From Daphnia carinata (taxonomy: Eukaryota; Arthropoda; Branchiopoda; Diplostraca; Daphniidae), in assembly GCF_022539665.2 (NCBI RefSeq), contig NW_026712484.1, positions 1 through 41,177 of the forward strand: a stretch of 41,177 bases of DNA. Reading direction: 5' to 3'. A program made the translations under genes and the position numbers. The notes under the pieces are model-generated. The model was given only the letters and a program-made list of their open reading frames with translations. It did no database searches and was not told the origin of the DNA. Numbering within the stretch: position 1 is the stretch's first letter; every line of letters starts with the position of its first letter. This document shows positions 29,408 to 38,815 of the stretch, one piece after another.

Positions 29408-29504
29408 ACCAGTAGTTTGTAGTAACGAGAATGGTAAATGTCAGCAATCTTCTCTTGTATCGTAGTCTGTTCATTTTTTTTGTGTCTCATTGGACGATTG
29501 GAAT

Positions 29505-29990
29505 ATTAGTGCGATGTCGCCAACTTTGAAACTGGACTCAAAATGTTTATCGGAAACAATGTGTTTCGTTCGCAAGGTTGGTTAGGTAGTCTCTCTGCCA
29601 GCGTGTTCAAAAGGACTTAGGAACGAGTTGACGACGAGAAAACATGTTTAAGAGAAGAATCGACTTCTCGGCAAAGGTAGGATCCATTAGCTTTTCTTCG
29701 GTGTCAGGATCGTAAGGAAGGCGAGTTATGCTGTCTCAGTAAAGAAGTTAAGAGAGGGTAAGTGCATGGGGATCATGCAAGTCGGATGATACGTAGGTGA
29801 GAAGGTTATCATTAAAAATTGCTTGATTCTCTCGACGATTATGCGGTACTCCATAAACTTGAGTCCCGTACGTCGAAGAATATTCTCCGCAACTGGACAT
29901 TGTTGTCCAGATCACCGTATATTTTGCCTTTGGTTGTCGAAGCCGAGGTGGCCAACATAGTCTTTTGTCAACCAACGTACACATTTTCGT
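29505..29990 (-). pseudogene. BEL/Pao integrase C-terminal fragment
   Basis: On the minus strand a frame reads FNDNLLTYVSSDLHDPHALT, matching the BEL/Pao block usually of the form LN.RPLTYVSSD...P..LTPS. Then come SITRLPYDP, TRWQRDYLTNL and, at the low-coordinate end, a KVGDIALI-like segment typical of the BEL integrase tail. Frames change repeatedly. It is opposite in strand to the larger BEL element that begins at 30016 and adjoins the broken end of copy C. Confidence 0.6.
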
Positions 29991-30015
29991 GGCAAATATA
30001 CCATTGTTAAGCAAC

Positions 30016-30089
30016 TGTGATCTGAATATTCATATCGCATTGGGATCACAAGACGAGGCCTAGCTATACCCTTCTTGAGCTAAGATTCA
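30016..30089 (+). repeat. Left 74-bp terminal repeat (short LTR or LTR remnant)
   Basis: Differs from the right copy by one base (CATATCGC against CATACCGC). Contains an inverted TGTGATC...GATCACA pair. TG...CA ends and the primer-binding site next to it indicate LTR origin. 74 bp is far shorter than usual BEL LTRs and I see no TATA box or polyadenylation signal. Confidence 0.65.
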
Positions 30090-30090
30090 T

Positions 30091-30107
30091 TGGTCCTTCG
30101 AGCCGGA
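30091..30107 (+). promoter_or_regulatory. Primer-binding site, probably tRNA-Tyr
   Basis: TGGTCCTTCGAGCCGGA, one base after the terminal repeat, is complementary to a tRNA ending TCCGGCTCGAAGGA-CCA, which I recall as the 3' end of insect tRNA-Tyr. Confidence 0.7.
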
Positions 30108-30219
30108 GCCAGATTGGTGGTTCCACTGAAAAGTTACGACTGCTGAGCCTGATTTGCCTCAAAGAAGATTACACCAGCTATTCTCAAGTCTTTCAATTCT
30201 CTGTCAAAATATTGCTTAA

Positions 30220-32490
30220 GACTGCCCGAACGAAGCTACTCCTTTTCAAGCAAAGTTAGAGCCCCTCTACAAAGTGGATGAGTTAGAACGAGAAAGGAAG
30301 AAGGCCACACGTAGAACCTTACGGAAAAGTGTGACGCTCACGTGCAACCGGATTTCAGAAGCCATTACGAGAAATGAATCCAGAGGAGCAATAAGAGGAC
30401 TGGTAAAGCACGCTGAAGAAACTTTGGGCAAACTGAACTAGTCACACCTGCAGCTCATAGAAAATGTGGAGCAAATCGAGATGGAGCAGCATGAAGCCTT
30501 ACAGCTACGTTACGTACACCAAGTAGGCGTAGTACAAGAAAGATTTCAGGAGTATCTGGAAGCTCGAATCAACGACCCAGCATCTGAGGCAGTGAGTTTG
30601 CACTCCTCACGACACAGCAATCGTGAAGGTTTGCAGTTTAGCTCCCGCCATCCCATCTTGAGAAGTGACGACGTCACGTCTAACAGGGCTCAACCTTCTC
30701 AATTGACCAGCAGAGCGGCACCACGCAACAGTATTGAGTTATCGGTAGGCTTAGAACGGGTTGATGTTCGTGATGGAACTGATTTGGAGATGGAGCAAGC
30801 CGAAAGGGACCTTCAACGTTTGATTCTGGAGGTAGATGACGGAGCCAGTTCCCGTTCCGCATCAAGAGGATTTAAAGACATCGTCGGATGGTGTGACAAC
30901 CAGCGCCGGTGGATCTCTCCTGAAGCAGATGGAAGGGCGGATAGCCTACCTGATGAGTGGATCGACCTTTACAGTTCCGGCCGACTGCTGCCAATACACG
31001 ACCAGAACCTAGGTTCTCGCTCTTCAGTGAGGGCGGATTTGGAGCTTTATTACGGCAAAGCCCTAGATTGGTTTTGTTGGATCGATTTATTTCGAGCCTT
31101 AGTGCACGACTCGAACAAATCCGCCGGCGAAAAGCTCGCACTACTTAAACGACATTTGAGAGGAGACTGTGCCGACATAGTGCATGGCTTGGGAGGAGGT
31201 GAAGCAGCCTATATTGAAGCCCTTACAAGACTAAAGCAGACGTGTGGCAGACGTGATGTGATGCGGGCAGCACACTTGCAGGCCATTGATAAGTTAGAGC
31301 TGAAGCACGATCCCTCTAACTTCAAACGCTACGCGGAGAAGTTACGCACTCATCTTTTCGACCTCAGCTGGATTGGAGTGACCTCTTCCGCAGATCTAAT
31401 CGAAAGGGTCTGCCAACGCCTACAGCTACAAGACCGATTAGCCTGGAATATGGAGCGTCGTGGGGAAGTTGAAGATCGCACATTAAACTCGTTTGGAAGT
31501 TGGCTCTGCGTTCGCGCATCCGCCTACCAAAACGCCTATAGCATAGCAGCCGATCAGTTACCTTCACCTTCTACCAAGACTAATCATCGTCATCAAGTCC
31601 GGTCACATCAAAGTGTCACCAAAACTCAGACCGAAGTCACCCCGCCGAAACCAAGAGTAGTAGTCGCTTTCTGTTTTCGCTGTGAAAAGGAACATCGTCT
31701 CGCCGAATGCGAAGATTTTAAGACCCTCTCAGTGGGAGACCGAGTAGGTTTGTGCGCCAAACATCGACTGTGTTTCAGCTGCCTGGGATCGAAACATAGT
31801 GCAAGAGATTGTAATTACAGGAAGGCCTGCAAGTTCGAAGGTTGTAAATATACTCACCACCCCCTCTTGCACGATTTCTCAAGTGGCCTAAGTGAAAGTG
31901 CCCGAAACAACACTCTACGAGCCGCCCAACCAGCTCGTCACAAAATTGCCATGAGGATGATACGCTTAGAAATCATTGCCGCTGATGGTACGATAACTCC
32001 AACGAACGTCTTCGTAGATGAAGGAAGCGATACGCCGTTGATGAGGCAAGGACTTGCAAGCCGCTTGAGCATTCGGGGCCCTCGACAAGTATTAGAAGTG
32101 GATGGGGCCGGTGGAGTTGTCAACCGTTATTCTTCACAGAAAATCGAAATCCAGATGCGCTCAACTACCGGGGAAACTTTTAAGTTGCTGCTTTCCACCT
32201 TACCACAAGTAGCAGCACCTACACCGAAGATCGACTGGCTGAATCTGAAGCACCGGTGGGCTCATCTGTCCGACCTACCAGTTAAGGAAACGGGTGGACC
32301 AGTTGATGTCCTGATAGGAATGGATTACGGACATCTGTTGGCGGTATTAGAGTCGAGATACGGAGGGGAATCTGAGCCAATAGCTTCTCGTACGAGGTTG
32401 GGGTGGATCCTTCGGAGAGTTATCGACAGAGACTCCACTGTGACTACAGCGAAGGCTTCACAAGATAAGCAGCGCAATATCACTAACTAA
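30220..32490 (+). pseudogene. BEL/Pao gag and protease region, interrupted by one stop
   Basis: The frame is open from 30220 to 32490 except for a TAG at 30439-30441. The part before the stop is charged and helical (ELERERKKATRR), like BEL Gag N-termini; after it an uninterrupted 674-codon stretch begins with a GTG codon at 30466, the first ATG being at 30481. Counting from 30466: a DUF1759-like Gag region at ~195-320 (YYGKALDWFCWIDLF, GDCADIV), a cysteine/histidine-rich region at ~402-460 (CFRCEKEHRLAEC, CFSCLGSKHSARDC, CKYTHHPLLH), and an aspartic protease-like region from ~505 with VDEGSD where related proteins have D-x-GS, then GMDYGHLL. Without the stop this would be Gag-protease of a BEL element. 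Confidence 0.8.
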
Positions 32491-34893
32491 AATTACGAAC
32501 GAGTTTCGCAGATTCTGTGTAACCCGAATCCCAAAATTCCAGAGTAACCCGCAGTTCGAAAAGGACTACCGTGTCGCCATGCAGAAGACCTTCGACAAAG
32601 GATATGCCTCCGTAATCAATGACCCAACTCCCGACGTGGTGAAGTATTTCTTGGCACATCATGGCGTGTACAAAGGACCTAAATTACGAGTGGTTTTCGA
32701 CGCCGCCGCCTGCTTTAAAGGGAAATGTTTGAATGACGCCATCTTGACGGCCCAGCTCTCCAGCCTTCCATTGCAGCGGTTCTCATTCAATTTAGAGAAG
32801 GGGAAGTAGCTTGGGCTTCAGACATCGAAGCTATGTTCAGCCGCTTCAGACTGAAGCCCTCAGATTCGGCTTACTTTTGTTTTTTTTATGGCAAGACTAC
32901 CAATCAAGAGAGCAAGTAGTCTGCCAAATGAATCGGCTTCCGTTTGGGGCCAGTTGTTCACCATTTATTGCCATACATACTAGCAGACGAGTAGCGCAAG
33001 ATCTAGGAGCCAGTGAAATGGTAGTTCAAGCTATCTTACGCAAGATCTACGTCGATGACTATTTAGGATCAGCCGCGTCTGTAGAGGAAGGAGTTAAAGA
33101 AGCCATAGCTGTCGCCGAAACTCTAGCGTCGGCGGATCTGCACCTCCAGGGTTGGATATCGAACTCTCCCGATCTCATTCAGAAAATTTTGGAAGGCAGA
33201 GTAGTATCGACCACCCAAAAGGCGCCACAACATTCCCTCACCAGCAACGAAGGTGAAAAAGTACTTGGTGTTTTCTGGAACACCACTTCAGACACTCTAG
33301 GATTCCCAGTAAAAGGATTAGAAGACATCCAGTACACAAGAGTAGGCCTTATCAGCAAGGTCGCTAGCGTCTTTGATCCACTTGGAACTGCTTCACCGCT
33401 CATAGTCAAGGCAAAAATCCGCCTGAGAGAGCTCGGAATTAAGGGACTGGATTGGACGGACTCTGTGGACGAAGAAGATAAGATCTGGTGGCAATCTTGG
33501 TTCCAGATGCTCAGTAAACTCACGGAAGTTGCGCTTGATCGCTGCCTATTTCAGAATGTTGAAAGCATCGCGGAGTCTCAGATCCACACTTTTTGCGACG
33601 CTTCAGAGGAGGCTTACGGTGCGTTGGTCTATCTCCGTAACACCTATGGTGATGCGTGTGTGAAAATCGTGCAAATAAAGGGCAGCACTAAAATTGCACC
33701 GAAGAAATGTTTATCTGTTCCCAAGCTCGAGCTTAATGCAGCTTTGCTCGGTTCCCGCTTGGCACTTTTCGTCAGTAGCTGCCTAAGCCACAGGATTTCC
33801 AGGCGATACTTTTGGACAGATTCCAGCACCGTAAGGAACTGGATTAGGGCGACAGTTTCATTCTACCAGGTGTTCGTGGCCAATCGAGTGGGGGAGACCC
33901 AGACAATTACACAGACCGAAGAATGGAGATTCATTCCAGGGCGTTTGAATCCAGCAGACGGAGCGACTCGGTCCAACATAGAAGAAGATGTGCTTCCCGA
34001 GCTTTGGTTAAACGGGCCTGGATTCCTTTTGCGGCCAAGCAGGGATTGGCCAGAGGATTTGCCCTGGTTAGCTGTAGCCGAAGAAATAAGAAAATGTAAA
34101 GTTAAACTAACCAGAGTTGACGAGCCTCCTGATTGGTCCAAGCTAATGATCGATCAATCCAACATTTCGTCTGTATTGAAGTTGGAAGGTGAGTTTTTGG
34201 AGGTGGTGAAAGCCTGTCAATTTGAGGCTTTTGGTGATGAGCTGAGACGTTTGGGAAAGGGAAAAGGGCTCCATCATACTTCCCATCTCCTCCCGTTGAG
34301 CCCAATTCTAGGAAAGGACGGTATAATACGACTAGGAGGAAGGATTGGACGCGCTAAGCTGCCGTACGATGTCGTCCATCCCCCGCTGTTACCGAACAAG
34401 CACTAGCTGACCGAAAGGATCCTTGACGTCCTGCACCAACAAATGCACCACGCTGGGACGGACTATCTCTTCGCTAAAGTCCGCCAGCACTTCTGGAAAG
34501 TGAGAGGACGGGAAGCGGTAAAAGGAATACGCCGTAATTGCCCGACAAGTATTCGAGAACGAGCTTAACCTTCAGTCCAGCTCATGGGGGAGTTACCTTC
34601 ATTTCGACTCGATTCATTCGTCTGCCCGTTTTCACACACCACAGTAGATTATTTCGGCCCGATCGAGACCAGCGCCTATCGTAATCGAGTAGTGAAAAGA
34701 TATGGAGCGCTATTCACTTGCCTGGTGACGAGAGCAGTGAATTTCGAATTAGCCTTGTCCCTGACTTCCACGGACTTCTTACTGGCTTTTCGGGGGTTCA
34801 TCGGGATCTACACCAAGCCAACAACCGCCCACTCTGACAATGGTACGAATTTCGTGGGAGCGGAATGCGAGTTGAACCACCTTGTCTGGGATC
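32491..34893 (+). pseudogene. BEL/Pao RT, RNase H and integrase, frameshifted and truncated
   Basis: Some sequence is missing between protease and RT. The RT starts in frame 32579-32809 (HHGVYKGPKLRVVFDA). It shifts frame near 32780 into a segment with EVAWASDIEAMFSRF, and again at a T8-rich run near 32880 into the long frame 32811-34406. That frame carries MNRLPFGASCSP, the catalytic YVDD at 33048-33059, RNase H (TFCDASEEAYGAL, PKLELNAA, WTDSSTV) and IIRLGGRIGRAKLPYD leading into the integrase. TAG at 34404 and TAA at ~34565 interrupt the integrase. The core resumes at 34584-34898 with VDYFGPI and a HSDNGTNFVGAE motif and is cut before its catalytic glutamate by the right terminal repeat. 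Confidence 0.85.
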
Positions 34894-34967
34894 TGTGATC
34901 TGAATATTCATACCGCATTGGGATCACAAGACGAGGCCTAGCTATACCCTTCTTGAGCTAAGATTCA
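34894..34967 (+). repeat. Right 74-bp terminal repeat
   Basis: 73 of 74 bases match 30016-30089. Preceded directly by integrase coding sequence (CTTGTCTGGGATC), so the 3' internal part of the element has been lost. Confidence 0.65.
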
Positions 34968-35499
34968 AGTAGTATGAAATAGTAAAACATTAGTGCAATT
35001 GGAAAAGATTGTTATGACCACATAAAGTGTAACATAAGCAAAAAAAAATTCTGATTTCGCTCTAATAGTATTTTGTTAAATGAACTCTATTAAATACAAT
35101 ATAATTCATGTTCTCCTGTAATTTTAATTAAAATAGCATAAGACAAAAAGGTTTTGTGAACCATTTAAGTAATGAGTAAACACCATCGGTATTTTAAAAA
35201 GGAAAATGGATGTAAGCCGACACTTTTACCATATTGGAAGCTCATCGTTCCACTTGAAACAATTTTAGAAATAGTACTATCGCTAAATAGAAATAGGACT
35301 AATGCATTGGAGAAATAGGACTGACCCCAAATATTTTAAAAGCCAGTCGTATTTCTCCCAGTCCTATTTCGGTTCAGTCCTATTTCACCGTCAATCCCAA
35401 TAAAAGATGAAGTTTTTGAAATTGAATATACAATCTCCAATATTCCGTTGTCGTTTAATATTCATTTTATGTTTTAATTATATTCAAATGCTATAAAAC
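34968..35499. other. AT-rich stretch with a foldback element
   Basis: No gene recognised. At about 35288-35387 the motif GAAATAGGACT occurs twice in direct and twice in inverted orientation (AGTCCTATTTC), so the stretch could fold into a hairpin of about 100 nt, like the core of a small MITE. Confidence 0.45.
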
Positions 35500-36800
35500 T
35501 TATGTAAAGCCGCTGGGTATATCAAAGACGTATGTCACACAATATTTTTCATCATGGTAGGTTCTAGGTACTAGCTGAGGTTGATTTAAGAGGGCCTTGC
35601 GCCTGTCGCCTGTCAGGCAGCTACCAGGCGACCGAAAAGAAGGTTCTAAGAGGAATTTAGGACGGTTATGAAGAAGACTGAGGAGGAAAGTAGGAAGTTC
35701 TGCAGAGGTACTGAGGAGCCCGTCGTGCCGTGTGAGATACACGGAACGGTCTAATGACTGGAGTTTGTGGGTACAGTGAGGAGACAGTGTGATTCACACC
35801 ACTCCATTTTCCCTACAATAATCAATAACTTCCACGCGCAAGTGTGAGTGGTATCTAGTATAAGTAAAATGTTCCGTTGCGGAGTAGCTCTGCAACGGAA
35901 CCAGCAGAAGAAATCAGGCTGCGGCATCCAACAACTTCCATTGCATCTGCCAATATATCCAGTAGGTTCTCCATATGAAGGTAGGCCGGATAGTCCCTCT
36001 TACGTGGGTACAAAAACATGGGTGGAATGACACTTCGTGTTGCACCAACCGCCAGCTCTAGCGTGACAAGTGTGACCCGTTCACCTGACGTCATTGATCC
36101 CACCGTCTTACTACCTTTGGTAGCAAACACTTTACCAGGTCCGTGGCAAGTAGTGAGTCCTATAAAATTGTCAAATGATGGTTCAATAATTTTATTTTAT
36201 TTTTCCTAAAACATACCCGTTTCGTCGAAGTTATATATGTCTCTTGGAATAAACTTGTACCTCTGTAGAACAGCGCAAAGGCTATAAAAAAACATAGACA
36301 CCGTGTGCTTGTTAAATGCAGTTGCTTGTGTATAACTGGTGGCCTGAGCAGTTCTTACTGAAAGACGAGGATGTCTCTTCATGAAACCAATTATCCAATC
36401 CTTACCGGCAAGCCCATCTATGCCATTGCGATGCTATAAAAATTAGCAATAACAAATGGATATGAACTACCTCGGTCCTAATTAGCAGGACATCTCAGTT
36501 CGAATTTTTTTGCAACCTGATAGGCTAGTATCCTAAGATCAATGGTACTTAACCCATAGTACCTTTTTTTGGGCTTCAACAACATACTTTTCAAATGATT
36601 CTTGTTGTTGTGTTCTGAAAACTTTACTAGCTGGATGGTAACCTATTCTAGGTTATCGCCATTTCTTTTCCTCACAACTAACCTATATAATGTTGGCAAG
36701 ATACACCAAAAAGTGTTGCAGCTTCCCTATATGTCATGTTATTGTCCATTACCGAAGCTGTGGCGTCTTCCATGACGGAGATGAGCGTCCCCTATCTGAC
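35500..36800 (-). pseudogene. Pogo/jerky-type DDE transposase relic
   Basis: Minus-strand blocks in family order. At ~36800-36690 is a psq-like helix-turn-helix remnant (MTYREAATLFGVS). At ~36440-36260 is a segment with GLAGKDWIIGFMKRHPRLSVRTAQATS. At ~36240 is FIPRDIYNFDETG, which holds the first catalytic D. At 36130-35950 is FATKGSKTVGSMTSGERVTLVTL followed by PPMFLYPRKR. Around 35870-35800 is a degraded LILD..H segment where the second D should lie. At 35742-35500 is a C-terminal stretch. Frames change often and a stop interrupts the tail, so it is inactive. Terminal inverted repeats and TA duplications are not identified. Confidence 0.7.
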
Positions 36801-37682
36801 ACTGCCTTTCCATATTTCGAAATCGCTTTTCGTCACGACATAAAATACACAAGAGGAAAAAAAAACAAAATAGAAGATTCAAAATAAAATACTTTGCTAA
36901 TGTGCTGCATGCCCCTTTGCAACGGACTATAACACCGTTGCCAGACTGTAGGAAGGGGGACGCGCATACGGAATTGTCGCAGTGGTAATAAGGCGTTCTA
37001 ATTGCCCCTAACATGGGCCTTCACAAGTTTGATTGTTTAAATGGGACAAAATGAGCTAGGAGAAAAATAATGTAATAAATTCATAGATAAATGAACCAGT
37101 AATGACAAAACATCTCTTTTTACAATTTCTTCTGTCGTTTTTGGGGTGAAAACTAAAAAGCTGTCTGGGCTAAAACTAAAAAGCTGTCTGGGCTAAAACT
37201 AAATGGACAGTAAAACAAACATTTTATGATAACTTGAAAACTTTTACAGTTTAAAGCCTCTAATTTTTCGTAAAAATATAGAACCCTAATTCCTAGTATC
37301 TCAAATTTTCTTGCAACTAAATCCCTATAATACTTCAAGTGGCAGAATTTTTTTTAAATTGCCTATCGTTCCAATTGCGCCCACGCTCTTCTACCATTGT
37401 TTTTTCGTTTGTTTTGTTGTTTAGTTGTAGTTGATGCTTCTGCTGTGGGCATCACGATTTGGAACACAAAAATTCTGGTTGATACCTAGCTTTGGCGATG
37501 TTGTAAAACAAAGCATACCCATGGCGATCCTAATTGATACATAAAAAACGATTAAGTTTCAATATAAATATCCGCATATAAAATGTATTAATATCTGTTT
37601 TTTTTTGTATTGTGTCAAACCGTATGTACTTTTCTCTTCTGATTTAATCCGGCAATGTTACTCTGCCCTTTTCCCCTTACAG
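36801..37682. other. Intergenic AT-rich stretch with a 23-bp tandem repeat
   Basis: No gene recognised. At 37149-37203 the unit AAAACTAAAAAGCTGTCTGG plus GCT occurs twice and begins a third time. Just before 37683 is a good splice-acceptor-like sequence (TTTTCCCCTTACAG). Confidence 0.5.
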
Positions 37683-37829
37683 TTAAGATTGCAGTGCGAA
37701 AAAGAGTGTAAGCTCAAGTGTGTGCTTGTTGGGAATATATTTGATTCCCAACAGCAGACGACGCGGTCTGGACGCCGCACGAGGCTGCCCAGCCGTTTTA
37801 GTGCTTTTGAATTGGGTGGTCCTCGATAG
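37683..37829 (+). pseudogene. C-terminal end of an LTR-element polyprotein
   Basis: Open frame after a strong acceptor-like site, ending TTRSGRRTRLPSRFSAFELGG and then TAG at 37827. Short basic R-S-G-R..R-x-P-x-R-F tails close many gypsy/BEL polyproteins. Twelve bases after the stop comes TGTACATTTT, a plausible LTR start, with AGAGGGCC purines just before. Family is uncertain and no upstream coding is visible, so this is a remnant or a separate exon. Confidence 0.35.
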
Positions 37830-37840
37830 AGGGCCACCAT

Positions 37841-38815
37841 TGTACATTTTTCCTGTATGTAAGCCCCGCCCTAGGCCTATTGGCCGTCTCGGAAGAGAGG
37901 GCAAGGGGCATTCAGTCACAAAATACATCTCCTACAGTCCACAACTAGTTCCAACCAGTGCCTCCCGTGTGTTTCAATTCTTCAACTTCAATTTGTTAAA
38001 GGTAAAGTCAGACCACGGGTTGACTACATCCCTTCATGGTCCTTCGTAACCGTTTAAGTATTCTTAATCTAAGTTAAAAATTTCTTACTTTAAGTATTTA
38101 CTTTTTGTGTTCTGTGGGGGAGTTTTTCTGGGCTCACCCCTTTTAGTCCCTAGACACCACGTGGGAATTTTCCTTTTTTGAACACGTGTTAGCTTAAGCG
38201 TGTGAAACTTTTTTTGCTGTTTCACCACGCGATTAGTTAAGCTTGTGAATTTTTTTCTTTTTCGCCTTTCACCACTCGTTGAACTACCGGGTGAAAATTT
38301 TTTTTTTCTTTTCACCACGTGTGGAGTGTGTAGGCACCTAAGAAAACCTTTTTTTCCCCATTTGCCTTTCAACTGTTAGGGCAAACACGTGGTCGGCCTT
38401 TTTTCAAATTTTGAATTTTTTGGTTAAAATTTTTTTTCCTTTCTCCCTTTGAGAAACGTTTTGCTTTTTTTCCTTTTTCATCTCCCTTTCCATTTACTTC
38501 AAGTAAGGTTAGGGTTGAGTAGGGTGGAAAATTTTTCTTTTTTTCCTTTTTGCAATTTCGGTCGCGTGGTCTGCGGCCATTGCTAACTCCACCCCAAAAT
38601 TTTTTCTCTTTGCTTTTTTTTTCCTTTTTCAAATACACTGCTTCGCCTTGCCGCGTGCAGCGGCCATCTTTGTTGCTTTACAGTTTTGGGGGCTTTTTTC
38701 CCCTTTTTTCTTTTCTTTTTCTCCCTTATTGGAGGATATTTATATCCTCCCACCTACACTCCTTTCTTCTCCGCTTTAGCGGAGCACCATTAAGGTCTCC
38801 ACAACAGCTTCAAAA
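37841..38815 (+). repeat. LTR-like region with T-run/hairpin modules and TATA core
   Basis: Sits between a polyprotein tail and the leader of a BEL gag. A start at TGTACA (37841) and an end near CTCCACAACA (38804) would give TG...CA termini. The middle (38150-38640) alternates T-rich runs with CACGTG-like and TTTCACC...GGTGAAA inverted motifs. A TATA core lies at 38731-38750 inside a perfect 9-bp inverted repeat (GGAGGATAT, TT, ATATCCTCC), and CCGCTTTAGCGG follows at 38771. No second LTR copy is in the window, so the assignment rests on context. Confidence 0.45.

Larger units (their letters stand above)
28449..29504. repeat. Segmental duplication, copy C (truncated)
   Basis: Matches copy A from position 1 to about 960, then stops at TTGGACGATTGGAAT and abuts BEL sequence. 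It has an internal tandem duplication: TTGGATTTCTGTTATTAAA...CAACCATGTGC occurs around 28975 and again around 29066, with a second partial tRNA-like piece at 29020-29062. Confidence 0.85.
30016..34967 (+). mobile_element. Defective BEL/Pao element with 74-bp terminal repeats
   Basis: Direct repeats of 74 bp, each starting TGTGATC and ending GATTCA, bracket a BEL gag-pol in which the order gag, protease, RT, RNase H and integrase is intact. A primer-binding site follows the left repeat. The right repeat abuts the integrase core directly, so the integrase tail, 3' UTR and purine tract are missing. No target duplication is evident (GCAAC left, AGTAG right). Gag has an in-frame stop, RT two frameshifts and integrase two stops, so it cannot move on its own. 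Confidence 0.8.

Noticed and set aside
29819-30010. Plus-strand frame of 63 codons
   Set aside because: Antisense of the better supported BEL integrase fragment.
38500-38525. GTTAGGGTTGAGTAGGG as telomeric sequence
   Set aside because: Only one and a half degenerate units; no tandem telomere repeat.
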